Assembly (NCBI GenBank): GCA_944382835.1 | Contig: CALWNP010000021.1 | Coordinates: forward strand, 1 to 41,010 | Reading direction: 5' to 3' | Length of the DNA: 41,010 nt | Origin: an uncultured Gemmiger sp. | Lineage (GTDB): Bacteria; Bacillota; Clostridia; Oscillospirales; Ruminococcaceae | Part shown: in pieces, positions 34,148 to 41,010 of the stretch | Position numbering within the stretch: position 1 is the stretch's first letter | How the letters are laid out: the number at the start of each line of letters is the position of its first letter | Notes under the pieces: model-generated | Databases searched by the model: none | What the model was told of the DNA's origin: nothing | The model's input: the letters and a program-made list of their open reading frames with translations, nothing else | Program-made: the position numbers and the translations under genes

Positions 34148-35245
34148 TCAGCATCCGCCGAAATACGCCGCGATCTCCCGCATCCGGGCCATCTGGTCCA
34201 CATGGAAGGGGCAGCGGTGGTTGCAATGCCCGCATCCGATGCAGTCCTGCGCATGGCGGGCAAGGCCGCGGTAGTGTTCCTCGGCCATGGGATCTCCGTT
34301 CCGGGCCAGGTCGTAGTATTTGTTGACCAGCCCGATCTCAATGCCCGCCGGGCAGGGTTTGCAGTGGTTACAGTAGACGCAGCGGCCCACCGCCTCGGCG
34401 GGGCTGAAGGACCCGATCTGGGAATAGTCCTTTTCGGCGTCGGACGCCTCAAAGAAATGCAGCAGGTGTTCCGCCTGTGCCACGCTGCTCATTCCCGGCA
34501 GCACCGTCAGGACGCCGGGGCGGTCCAGCGCATACTGCATGCACTGGTACTGGGTCAGCGCCTTACCGAAGGGGGACAGCGCCGCATCCAGCAGCTGCCC
34601 GCCGGAGAAGGGCTTCATCACCGAAATGCCGATTCCTTCCGCTTCGCAGCGGCGGTAGATGGCGGCCCGCTCCTCCACCGAGCCCCGGGCGTATTCCCCC
34701 TGCTGATAGTCATATCCGGGGTTGACCGAGAACATCAGCATCTCCACCGGGACCCGGTCCAGCACCTTCTGGATGGTGGCCGGGGTGTGGGAGGACATGC
34801 CGATATGCCGGACAATCCCCTGCCGTTTCATCTCCAGCAGCAGGTCATAGGCGCCGCCCTGCTGGTACTCCTGCCAGTCGGAAAGTTCATCGATGCAGTG
34901 GATGAAGCCGTAGTCGATATAGTCGGTGTTCAGCGTTTTCAGCTGCCATTCGATGCTGCGCCGGATGGTGTCCGCATCCGTTGTCCAGCCGTAGGTGCCG
35001 CTGAGGTAATTGGCCCCGAAATGAATCTGGTACAGAACATTCTTCCGGACATCCCCCAGCGCCTTGCCGAAATAGGAAAAGGTGCGGGCTTCCGCCGTGG
35101 CCAGATCAAAATAGTTGACGCCGCCCGCATAGGCTTTCCGGATGGTGGCCACGGCCTCCTTTTCTTCGGCATTGGCAATGTACGAGGTGCCGAACCCCAG
35201 AACACTGATGCGGTCGCCGGTCCGCCGGTTGATTCTGTATTCCAT
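34148..35245 (-). CDS. Aldo/keto reductase with C-terminal 4Fe-4S domain
   Basis: 365-residue protein with an aldo/keto reductase TIM barrel (about 1-280) and a C-terminal ferredoxin-like domain with two Cys clusters: CVYCNHCKPCP and CIGCGHCNHRCP. The tetrad Asp is D47 (NYFDLATAEA) and His is H116 (IDYGFIHCID). The catalytic Tyr expected just after the Asp is absent (FDLATAEARTF), and the Lys expected near residue 73 is replaced (VLYQIHFG). It is thus probably not a normal NADPH carbonyl reductase, though NADPH-binding elements such as ISVMKPFSGG are recognisable. GGAGGAG precedes the ATG. It is monocistronic, with its promoter at 35309-35337. Physiological role unknown. Confidence 0.88.
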   Translation of the reverse strand: MEYRINRRTGDRISVLGFGTSYIANAEEKEAVATIRKAYAGGVNYFDLATAEARTFSYFGKALGDVRKNVLYQIHFGANYLSGTYGWTTDADTIRRSIEWQLKTLNTDYIDYGFIHCIDELSDWQEYQQGGAYDLLLEMKRQGIVRHIGMSSHTPATIQKVLDRVPVEMLMFSVNPGYDYQQGEYARGSVEERAAIYRRCEAEGIGISVMKPFSGGQLLDAALSPFGKALTQYQCMQYALDRPGVLTVLPGMSSVAQAEHLLHFFEASDAEKDYSQIGSFSPAEAVGRCVYCNHCKPCPAGIEIGLVNKYYDLARNGDPMAEEHYRGLARHAQDCIGCGHCNHRCPFHVDQMARMREIAAYFGGC

Positions 35246-35308
35246 TGCTGTTCTCCTCCCAAGGCTGGTTCCTGCTTTTCGGGGAAACAGGTCGGTTTTC
35301 CCCTCTCT

Positions 35309-35337
35309 ATTCTAATAGGGAAGGAGCGGGGGATCAA
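35309..35337 (-). promoter_or_regulatory. Promoter of the aldo/keto reductase gene
   Basis: Minus strand TTGATC (35332-35337), a 17-base spacer and TAGAAT (35309-35314), 64 bases upstream of the ATG. Confidence 0.6.
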
Positions 35338-35556
35338 ATACTTATCCGTGATGCAGAGCCATAATCGGGACCTATTGATCGGGGCTGGCCACAGCGCAGG
35401 GCGGCCAGCCATTCTTGATCAGAAAAAACTGCCAATATAGCATGGAAAAGTCGTACTTTTGCCTTGAAATCTTGTGCGTTTCTACCAGATCGGCCGGAAA
35501 AAAAGGACGGCGAAAATTACAAATTCACATTTTTTTTACAATTGCATCGAAAATCA

Positions 35557-35585
35557 TTGAAAATTGGCCCTCAGGTGTCTAAAAT
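35557..35585 (+). promoter_or_regulatory. Promoter of the BMP-type ABC transporter operon
   Basis: TTGAAA (35557-35562), a 17-base spacer and TAAAAT (35580-35585) with an AT-rich upstream tract that could act as an UP element. It predicts a leader of about 85 bases before the ATG at 35678. Confidence 0.7.
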
Positions 35586-35598
35586 GAAGTCGTAAGAG

Positions 35599-35637
35599 CG
35601 GCCTGCCGGATTTCCGGTGCGCCGCACCTTTCTTTTT
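35599..35637 (+). terminator. Candidate transcription attenuator in the BMP leader
   Basis: GGTGC-GCC-GCACC (35616-35628) followed by TTTCTTTTT resembles a small intrinsic terminator between promoter and start codon. GCGGC (35599-35603) could instead pair with GCCGC (35621-35625), disrupting it. This suggests attenuation, but the stem is short and no ligand-binding element is recognised. Confidence 0.4.
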
Positions 35638-35677
35638 GTTTCAGTGACCAACAAAGAGCGAAAAGGAGTATCGTTTT

Positions 35678-37006
35678 ATGAAGAAATTGCTTGGCATTTT
35701 GATGGCCGGCGCCATGATGCTGTCTCTGGCAGCCTGTGGCTCCACCGCCACCACCTCCACTGCCTCTGCCGCATCCGAAACCGGCGACACCGCAGAGACT
35801 TCTGCCTCTGCCGCTTCCACCGACCTGAAGGTCGGCGTCATCCTGGTGGGCGATGAGACCGAAGGATACAGCGCCGCTCACATCAACGGCATCAAGGAGG
35901 CCGCTGCCGAAGTCGGCCTGCCCGAAGACCAGATCATCTGGAAGTACAAGATCCCCGAAAGCGCCGAGTGCTCCGACGCCGCCGAGGACCTGGTGGGCCA
36001 GGGCTGTGACCTGGTCATCGCCAACTCCTACGGCCATCAGACCTACCTGGTGGAAACCGCCGAGAAGTATCCCGACACCACCTTCGTTTCGATGACCGGC
36101 GACTTCGCCGCCATCAGCGGTCTGGACAACTTCAAGAACGCTTTCACCGCCGTGTATCAGTCCCGTTACGTCTCCGGCGTTGTGGCCGGCATGAAGCTGA
36201 AGGAACTGGTGGACAGCGGCACTCTGACCCCCGAGGTCCAGCCCAACTCCTTCGATGCTGACGGCAACGTCAAGATCGGCTACGTTGGCGCCTTCCCCTA
36301 CGCCGAGGTTATCTCCGGCTACACCGCCTTCTATCTGGGCGTCAAGAGCGTCTTCCCCACCGTCACCATGGAAGTCATGTACACCAACTCCTGGTTCGAC
36401 ATCGACAAGGAAGGCGCTGCCGCTGAGGCTCTGATCGCCAACGGCGCCGTCATCATCGGCCAGCACGCCGACTCCACCGGTGCCCCTGCCGCCACCCAGC
36501 GTCTGAAGGATTCCGGCACCATCTGCTACTCGGTTGGCTACAACATCGACATGCTGGACACCGCTCCCACCGCAGCCCTGACCTCCGCCACCAACGTCTG
36601 GAAGGTCTACTACAAGGAGCTGTTCACCGCCGCCATGAACGGCGAGGAAATCCCCGTCGACTGGGCCAAGGGTTATGACGACGGCGCCGTCGCCATCACC
36701 GAGCTGGGACCCGAGTGCGCCGAAGGCACCGCCGACAAGGTCGCCGAGGTGGAAGCCGCTCTGAAGGACGGCAGCCTGCATGTGTTTGACACCTCCACCT
36801 TCACCGTGGACGGCCAGACCGTGACCAGCGCTCCTGTGGATCTGAGCTACTACGATTACTCCAGCGGCCAGGCCGTGGCCGTTTACCAGGGCGAAACCAA
36901 GGAAGCCATCCATGACGGCTACTTTGATGAAAGCAGCCTGCGCAGTGCCCCCTACTTCACGCTGCACATCGACGGCATCGTCGAGGACAGCGATCCGGTG
37001 GCCTGA
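35678..37006 (+). CDS. BMP-family substrate-binding lipoprotein of an ABC importer
   Basis: 442-residue surface lipoprotein. Signal peptide with lipobox LAAC (Cys20), then a Ser/Thr/Ala-rich linker to about residue 50. The mature domain has the basic membrane protein (BMP/PnrA) fold: LKVGVILVGDETEGYSAAHINGI, DLVIANSYGHQTYLVETAEKYPDTTFVSM, and YVSGVVAGMKL, all typical of the family. PnrA-type proteins bind purine nucleosides, and BMP partners of this ABC type usually import nucleosides; that is the most likely role. AAAGGAG precedes the ATG. First gene of the operon with ATPase and two permeases; codon use is strongly biased, suggesting high expression. Confidence 0.93.
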   Translation: MKKLLGILMAGAMMLSLAACGSTATTSTASAASETGDTAETSASAASTDLKVGVILVGDETEGYSAAHINGIKEAAAEVGLPEDQIIWKYKIPESAECSDAAEDLVGQGCDLVIANSYGHQTYLVETAEKYPDTTFVSMTGDFAAISGLDNFKNAFTAVYQSRYVSGVVAGMKLKELVDSGTLTPEVQPNSFDADGNVKIGYVGAFPYAEVISGYTAFYLGVKSVFPTVTMEVMYTNSWFDIDKEGAAAEALIANGAVIIGQHADSTGAPAATQRLKDSGTICYSVGYNIDMLDTAPTAALTSATNVWKVYYKELFTAAMNGEEIPVDWAKGYDDGAVAITELGPECAEGTADKVAEVEAALKDGSLHVFDTSTFTVDGQTVTSAPVDLSYYDYSSGQAVAVYQGETKEAIHDGYFDESSLRSAPYFTLHIDGIVEDSDPVA

Positions 37007-37028
37007 GATCAGTCTGAACATGAATTTT

Positions 37029-37067
37029 CGGGAGGGAAGCTCACAGTGATGCGGGCTTCCCTTCCCG
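37029..37067 (+). other. Intercistronic hairpin between BMP and ATPase genes
   Basis: A 12-base arm (37029-37040) pairs with 37055-37067 with one bulge. It is not followed by a T run, so it is unlikely to be a full terminator. Hairpins in this position often protect the upstream mRNA, giving more binding protein than membrane components. Confidence 0.55.
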
Positions 37068-37089
37068 TTATGAAAGGAGAAGGCAGCGC

Positions 37090-38640
37090 ATGCCGAACAC
37101 CCAGTATGCCATCCGGCTGGAACACATCACCAAGACCTTTGGCGAAGTGACAGCCAACCATGATGTGAGCCTTGAAGTACGCCGCGGCGAGATCCTCTCC
37201 CTTCTGGGAGAAAACGGGTCGGGCAAAACCACCCTGATGAACATGATCGCCGGCATTTACTACCCCGATGAGGGCGAGATCTATGTGGGGGACGAAGCCG
37301 TGGACATCCGCTCCCCCCGGGATGCCCTGCGCCTGGGCATCGGCATGATCCACCAGCATTTCAAACTGGTGGACGTCTTCACCGCACTGGAGAACATCGC
37401 CCTGTGCATGGACCCCGGGGAAAAGTTCGACCTGAAAAAGGTCCGCAACCGGGCCCGTGCCATCTGTGAGAAATACGGTTTTGCCCTGGACCTGGACCAG
37501 AAGGTCTACGAGATGAGCGTCAGCCAGAAGCAGACCCTGGAGATCGTCAAGGTGCTGTTCCGCGGCGCCGACATCCTGATTCTGGATGAGCCCACCGCCG
37601 TGCTGACCCCCCAGGAGACCGACAAGCTCTTTGCGGTCATCCGCAACATGAAGGCCGACGGCAAGGCGGTGGTCATCATCACCCACAAACTCCACGAGGT
37701 GCTGACCATCAGCGACCGGGTGGCCATCCTGCGCCGGGGCGAGTATGTGGGCGACGTGGCCACCAAGGATGCCAACGAAGCCATGCTCACCGAGATGATG
37801 GTGGGCAAAAAGGTGGAGCTGGACATTGAGCGTCCCGAACCGGTCAATCCCACCCGCCGGCTGTCGGTGCAGCATTTGAGCGTCACCGGTCCCGAGGGCG
37901 GTCGTGTGCTGGACGATGTGAGCTTTGATGCCTACGGCGGCGAGATTCTGGGCATTGCGGGCATTTCCGGCAACGGCCAGAAGGAGCTGCTGGAGGCCAT
38001 CGCCGGCCTGCAGCGGTCGGACGGCGGTTCCAAGATTCAGTTCTTCGCTCCCGGCCACGAGGACCAGCCCACCTCCCTCATCGGCAAGACCCCCCGGGAC
38101 ATCCGGGATGCCGGCATCCACCTCTCCTTCGTGCCGGAGGACCGGCTGGGCATGGGCCTGGTCGGCTCCATGGGCATGACCGGCAACATGATGCTCAAGA
38201 GCTACGGCAGCGGGCATTCCCCCATCGTGGACCGCAAGACCCCCCGGGAACTGGCCGAGGAGGTCCGCAAGGAGCTGGGCGTGGTCACCCCCGGGCTGAA
38301 CACCCCGGTCTCCCAGCTGTCCGGCGGCAACGTCCAGAAGGTCCTGGTGGGCCGGGAACTGGCCGCCTCCCCCATCGTGCTGATGACCGCCTACGCCGTG
38401 CGCGGGCTGGACATCAACACCTCCTACACCATCTACCACCTGCTCAATGAGCAGAAGAAAAAGGGCGTGGCCGTGATCTATGTGGGCGAGGACCTGGACG
38501 TCCTGCTGGAACTGTGCGACCGCATCCTGGTGCTCTGCGGCGGCAAGGCCAACGGAATCCTGGACGCCCGCACCACCACCAAAGAGGAAGTCGGCCTGCG
38601 TATGACCGACCTGCAGAAAGATAAGGAGGTGCGCTCCTGA
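37090..38640 (+). CDS. ABC transporter ATP-binding protein with two nucleotide-binding domains
   Basis: 516-residue double ATPase of the sugar/nucleoside (RbsA/YufO/NupA-like) type. Domain 1: Walker A LLGENGSGKTTL (39-49), Q-loop IHQHFKLVDVF, signature MSVSQKQTLEI, Walker B ILILDEPTAVL. Domain 2: degenerate Walker A GISGNGQKE, signature LSGGNVQKV, and VLMTAYAVRGLD in place of a DE-containing Walker B. The asymmetry (one active, one degenerate site) is normal for this family, but the domain 1 signature SVSQ in place of SGGQ and the AYAV segment are less common. GGAGAAGG precedes the ATG. It would energise uptake with the two permeases; the gene stop overlaps the permease start by one base. Confidence 0.93.
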   Translation: MPNTQYAIRLEHITKTFGEVTANHDVSLEVRRGEILSLLGENGSGKTTLMNMIAGIYYPDEGEIYVGDEAVDIRSPRDALRLGIGMIHQHFKLVDVFTALENIALCMDPGEKFDLKKVRNRARAICEKYGFALDLDQKVYEMSVSQKQTLEIVKVLFRGADILILDEPTAVLTPQETDKLFAVIRNMKADGKAVVIITHKLHEVLTISDRVAILRRGEYVGDVATKDANEAMLTEMMVGKKVELDIERPEPVNPTRRLSVQHLSVTGPEGGRVLDDVSFDAYGGEILGIAGISGNGQKELLEAIAGLQRSDGGSKIQFFAPGHEDQPTSLIGKTPRDIRDAGIHLSFVPEDRLGMGLVGSMGMTGNMMLKSYGSGHSPIVDRKTPRELAEEVRKELGVVTPGLNTPVSQLSGGNVQKVLVGRELAASPIVLMTAYAVRGLDINTSYTIYHLLNEQKKKGVAVIYVGEDLDVLLELCDRILVLCGGKANGILDARTTTKEEVGLRMTDLQKDKEVRS

Positions 38641-39749
38641 TGGCAGCCCAAACTTCTCATACCACCGAACCGCTGGTGCGTATTGCCCGGCGGGAGGCCG
38701 CTCCCCTCAGCCGCAAGATTGCGGTGCGCGCGGCGGCCATCCTGCTGGCGCTGGTGGTGGACGCTCTGTTCATCTTCTTCGTCACCGGCCTGAACCCCAT
38801 CAATGTCTATGTGGTCATGTGGGGCGGTACCTTCTCCACCACCGTCCGCTTCTCCTGGGCCATGCGTGACCTGGCCACCCTGCTCTGCATCGGCATCGCC
38901 CTGGCCCCTGCCTTCAAGATGCGATTTTGGAACATCGGCGCCGAAGGCCAGGTCCTGGTGGGCAGTCTTGCCACCGCGCTGATCATGGTCTACTTCGGCA
39001 ACAGCCTGCCCACCCCGGTCCTGTTTGCGGCCATGGTGGTGGGCAGCCTGGTGGCCGGCGCCGTGTGGGGCTTTGTGCCCGCCTGGTTCAAGGCCCGCTG
39101 GAACACCAACGAGACCCTGTTCACCCTGATGATGAACTATGTGGCCACCAGCATCGTGGCCTGCATGACCAACATCATGCGGGGCCAGGCCTCCAGCCTG
39201 GGCACCCTGAACAAGGCCACCAAGGCCGGCTGGCTGCCCATCGTGCTGGGCCAGCGGTACACCATCAACATCATTGTGGTGCTGGTGCTGACCTTCGTGA
39301 TGTTCGCCTACATGAAATACTCCAAGCACGGCTATGAGATCGCCGTGGTGGGCGAAAGCGAAAACACCGCCCGCTATGCCGGCATCAACGTCCGCCATGT
39401 CATGGTGCGCACCATGATCATCAGCGGCGCCATCTGCGGCCTGGCCGGCTTCCTCATCGTGGCCGGCAAGGACCAGACCATCTCCACCACCTCGGCGGGG
39501 GGCAACGGCTTCACCGCCATCATCGTGGCCTGGCTGGCCAAGTTCAACACCTTCTACATGGCGCTGATCTCCTTCCTGCTGGTCTTCCTGGAGCGCGGCG
39601 CCTCCGAGATTGCCTCGGCGTACAGCCTGAACGAGTATGCCGCCGACATCATCACCGGCATCATCCTCTTCTTCATTCTGGGCAGCGAGTTCTTTATCAA
39701 CTACCGCCTGATCTGGCGTGGTCATCACAAGGAGGTGAAGGGCGAATGA
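38640..39749 (+). CDS. ABC transporter permease, BMP/nucleoside type (first)
   Basis: 369-residue membrane protein with about 9 to 10 helices, of the branched-chain amino acid/ribose permease superfamily (YufP/NupB-like). A charged N-terminal tail of about 30 residues comes before the first helix. It contains the family-typical FKMRFWNIGAEGQVLVGSL, NTNETLFTLMMNYVATSI and the ATPase-contact loop VVGESENTARYAGINVRH. Starts at the last base of the ATPase stop codon (TGATG), so translation is coupled. Forms the membrane channel with the permease at 39746-40735. Confidence 0.93.
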   Translation: MAAQTSHTTEPLVRIARREAAPLSRKIAVRAAAILLALVVDALFIFFVTGLNPINVYVVMWGGTFSTTVRFSWAMRDLATLLCIGIALAPAFKMRFWNIGAEGQVLVGSLATALIMVYFGNSLPTPVLFAAMVVGSLVAGAVWGFVPAWFKARWNTNETLFTLMMNYVATSIVACMTNIMRGQASSLGTLNKATKAGWLPIVLGQRYTINIIVVLVLTFVMFAYMKYSKHGYEIAVVGESENTARYAGINVRHVMVRTMIISGAICGLAGFLIVAGKDQTISTTSAGGNGFTAIIVAWLAKFNTFYMALISFLLVFLERGASEIASAYSLNEYAADIITGIILFFILGSEFFINYRLIWRGHHKEVKGE

Positions 39750-40735
39750 GCAGTCTGATTGCATGGATCATGCGCGCCATCCCCTTCGGCACCATCATCA
39801 TGTACGGTGCCATGGGCGAAACCATTACCGAAAAGTCCGGCAACTTGAACCTGGGCGTGCCCGGCATCATGTACCTGGGCGGCTTCGCCGGGTTTGCCAG
39901 CGCCTACTGGTATGAAAATACCGTGGCCAACCCCATCCCGCTGCTGAGCATCCTCATCGCACTGATCTGCGCCCTGGTGGCCTCGGCCCTGGGCGGTCTG
40001 CTCTACGCCTTTTTGACCATCACCCTGCGGGCCAACCAGAACGTTACCGGCCTGGCCCTGACCACCTTCGGCATGGGCGTGGCCAACTTCTTCGGCGTCT
40101 TCATTCTGGACGGTGCCACCTACAGCGCCGCTCCCATCGCCAACAAGGCCTTTGCCGCCAAGATTCCGGTGCTCTCCCAGATGGGCGCCTTGGGTCAGAC
40201 CGTCTTCTCCTACGGTTTCCTGGCCTATGCGGCCATCCTGCTGGCCATCCTGCTGCACTGGTTCTTCAACCGCACCCGCGCCGGCCTGAACCTGCGCGCC
40301 GTGGGTGAAAACCCCGCCACCGCCGACGCCGCCGGCATCAACGTCACCCGGTACAAGTATCTGGCCACCTGCATCGGCGCCGCCATCTGCGGCGTGGGCG
40401 GCCTGTACTATGTGCTGGACTACAACCAGGGCATCTGGGCCACCACCGGCCAGATTGAGGCCCTGGGCTGGCTGGCGCTGGCCCTGGTCATCTTCACCAC
40501 CTGGAAGCCCCTCAACGCCATCTGGGGTGCCTACCTCTTCGGCATCCTGTACTGGCTGTACCAGTTCCTGCCCAGCCTGCTGGGCATCACGGTGTCCAGC
40601 GCCATGACCGACCTGGTCCAGATGGTGCCCTATGTGGTCACCATCCTGGTGCTGATCGCCGTCTCTATGCGCCGCAAGAAGGAGGACCAGCCCCCGGCTC
40701 ACCTGGGCCTGGCCTACTTCCGCGAAGAGCGCTGA
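39746..40735 (+). CDS. ABC transporter permease, BMP/nucleoside type (second)
   Basis: 329-residue membrane protein with about 8 to 9 helices, YufQ/NupC-like. Typical elements are TITEKSGNLNLGVPGIMYLG near the N-terminus, RANQNVTGLALTTFGMGVANF, and the ATPase-contact loop RAVGENPATADAAGINVTRYK, matching the corresponding loop in the partner permease. ATG overlaps the upstream stop as ATGA. It is the last gene of the importer operon, closed by the terminator at 40754. Confidence 0.93.
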   Translation: MSSLIAWIMRAIPFGTIIMYGAMGETITEKSGNLNLGVPGIMYLGGFAGFASAYWYENTVANPIPLLSILIALICALVASALGGLLYAFLTITLRANQNVTGLALTTFGMGVANFFGVFILDGATYSAAPIANKAFAAKIPVLSQMGALGQTVFSYGFLAYAAILLAILLHWFFNRTRAGLNLRAVGENPATADAAGINVTRYKYLATCIGAAICGVGGLYYVLDYNQGIWATTGQIEALGWLALALVIFTTWKPLNAIWGAYLFGILYWLYQFLPSLLGITVSSAMTDLVQMVPYVVTILVLIAVSMRRKKEDQPPAHLGLAYFREER

Positions 40736-40753
40736 TCTGTTTTTCACCACCGC

Positions 40754-40786
40754 AAGGTCCGCCGCATTGTCCGGCGGACCTTTTTT
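40754..40786 (+). terminator. Terminator of the BMP ABC operon
   Basis: 11-base perfect stem AAGGTCCGCCG (40754-40764) with CGGCGGACCTT (40772-40782), 7-base loop, then TTTT. Confidence 0.85.
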
Positions 40787-40795
40787 GATTGCAAA

Positions 40796-40827
40796 AACCG
40801 CCACCCCCTTTCACGGAGGTGGCGGTT
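40796..40827. terminator. Second hairpin next to the operon end
   Basis: AACCGCCACC (40796-40805) pairs perfectly with GGTGGCGGTT (40818-40827), 12-base loop. On the minus strand it is followed by TTTTTGC, so it could stop transcription coming from the insertion sequence side. Confidence 0.65.
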
Positions 40828-40878
40828 CCTTGATGATAGCATTGTTCCGGGCATTCCCAGCTTACCAAAGTGTGGCGT

Positions 40879-40903
40879 AAAGCCCCTGCCTTCAGGCATG
40901 GGG
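40879..40903 (+). repeat. IS left-end hairpin with guide AAAG and bulged T
   Basis: AAAG (40879-40882) is followed by CCCC-TGCCT (40883-40891), loop TC, AGGCA (40894-40898), an unpaired T (40899) and GGGG (40900-40903). A subterminal hairpin with an extrahelical T just after the guide is the known TnpA recognition site in IS608. Confidence 0.75.
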
Positions 40904-40920
40904 ATATGAGCCACTCTTTG

Positions 40921-40949
40921 TTGAATTAGATAGCCTCATGTAGTATAAT
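40921..40949 (+). promoter_or_regulatory. Promoter of the TnpA gene
   Basis: TTGAAT (40921-40926), 17-base spacer, TATAAT (40944-40949): a near-consensus promoter. The -10 ends only 6 bases before the ATG, so the transcript would start at or very near the start codon. Confidence 0.6.
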
Positions 40950-40955
40950 ATAGAC

Positions 40956-41010
40956 ATGAAATACAAAAACAATTTGAATGTGGTCTATTCATGCAAATAT
41001 CATGTAGTTT
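40956..41010 (+). CDS. tnpA: IS200/IS605 transposase TnpA (partial, N-terminus only)
   Basis: Only the first 18 codons are in the window: MKYKNNLNVVYSCKYHVV, the typical N-terminus of small HUH transposases of the IS200 group (about 130-150 residues when complete). KYHVV is where the family normally continues into its first beta-strand and the downstream HUH and catalytic Tyr would be outside the window. There is no ribosome binding site before the ATG. Identity rests on this short match and the adjacent left-end signals. Confidence 0.75.
   Translation, partial: MKYKNNLNVVYSCKYHVV

Larger units (their letters stand above)
35246..35677. other. Intergenic region between AKR and BMP lipoprotein genes
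   Basis: 432 bases between divergent genes. It holds the aldo/keto reductase promoter (35309-35337), an AT-rich block (35430-35560), the BMP operon promoter (35557-35585) and a leader hairpin (35599-35637). Nothing recognisable is coded in it. A sequence TTTCTACC at 35479-35486 recalls purine riboswitches but the rest of the aptamer is missing. Confidence 0.6.
40866..41010 (+). mobile_element. Left end of an IS200/IS605-family element (IS608-like), cut by window end
   Basis: The element seems to start directly after TTAC (40862-40865), the IS608-type target. It holds AAAG (40879-40882) directly before an imperfect hairpin, a promoter, and the start of a TnpA gene. The right end and any tnpB lie beyond the window. 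These elements move as single strands, using a Tyr HUH transposase that recognises hairpins instead of terminal inverted repeats. Confidence 0.8.

Noticed and set aside
35461-35530. TTTCTACC resembling the core of a purine riboswitch upstream of a likely nucleoside importer
   Set aside because: The upstream ATATGG-type loop and the downstream closing segment are absent, no P3 stem forms, and the segment lies before the identified promoter, so it would not be in the transcript.
38300-38420. Missing DE Walker B in the second ATPase domain taken as evidence of an inactive transporter
   Set aside because: A degenerate second site is usual in double ATPases of the sugar/nucleoside import family, and the first site is complete.

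Overview
The window looks like chromosomal DNA from a GC-rich gut Clostridia bacterium, most likely an Oscillospiraceae/Ruminococcaceae member of the Faecalibacterium-Gemmiger-Subdoligranulum type. This is inferred from high GC content, Gram-positive AGGAGG-type ribosome binding sites, many cytoplasmic glycosidases each with its own AraC regulator, a lipoprotein-dependent ABC importer and an IS200/IS605 element. No rRNA, tRNA or CRISPR array was seen. Positions 1-129 hold no recognisable feature.

Left third (130-15840), glycan use. An AraC regulator (130-1365, minus) diverges from a NagZ-like GH3 enzyme followed by a HAD phosphatase (1588-4242). Two tandem hairpin terminators separate these from a minus-strand operon read GH2, GPH-family sugar symporter, GH39, GH3 (12384 down to 4374). 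This operon diverges from a second AraC regulator (12505-13692). A GH1 beta-glucosidase (13770-15095) has its own promoter, carrying the same -10 region and the same repeated upstream half-sites as the GH2 operon, so the two are probably one regulon. None of these hydrolases has a signal peptide, so imported oligosaccharides are probably cut in the cytoplasm. An SRAP-domain abasic-site repair protein (15247-15840) follows.

Middle (16051-27286). A PocR-domain AraC regulator converges on a four-gene minus operon: DUF4432 sugar epimerase, FucI-like isomerase, FGGY kinase and class II ketose-bisphosphate aldolase. This is a complete aldose to ketose to ketose-phosphate to triose route with an unknown substrate. 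Next is a tightly overlapped trpDCFBA operon that appears to be decaying: trpD has an in-frame amber codon, trpF has a one-base frameshift at a slippery-type heptamer, and trpE/trpG are absent. A divergent AEC-family permease gene is also frameshifted.

Right third (27307-41010). A GH120-type beta-helix xylosidase with a TTG start is followed by two uncharacterised genes, an Old Yellow Enzyme-type oxidoreductase, and a scar where a MATE remnant meets a truncated MDR dehydrogenase. Then come an EFR1-type flavodoxin/ferredoxin protein, an NTF2-like remnant and an iron-sulfur aldo/keto reductase lacking part of the usual catalytic tetrad. A four-gene BMP-family ABC importer, probably for nucleosides, has a clear promoter, a possible leader attenuator and an intercistronic hairpin. 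The window ends inside an IS608-like IS200/IS605 element whose left-end signals (TTAC, AAAG and a hairpin with a bulged T) are all visible.
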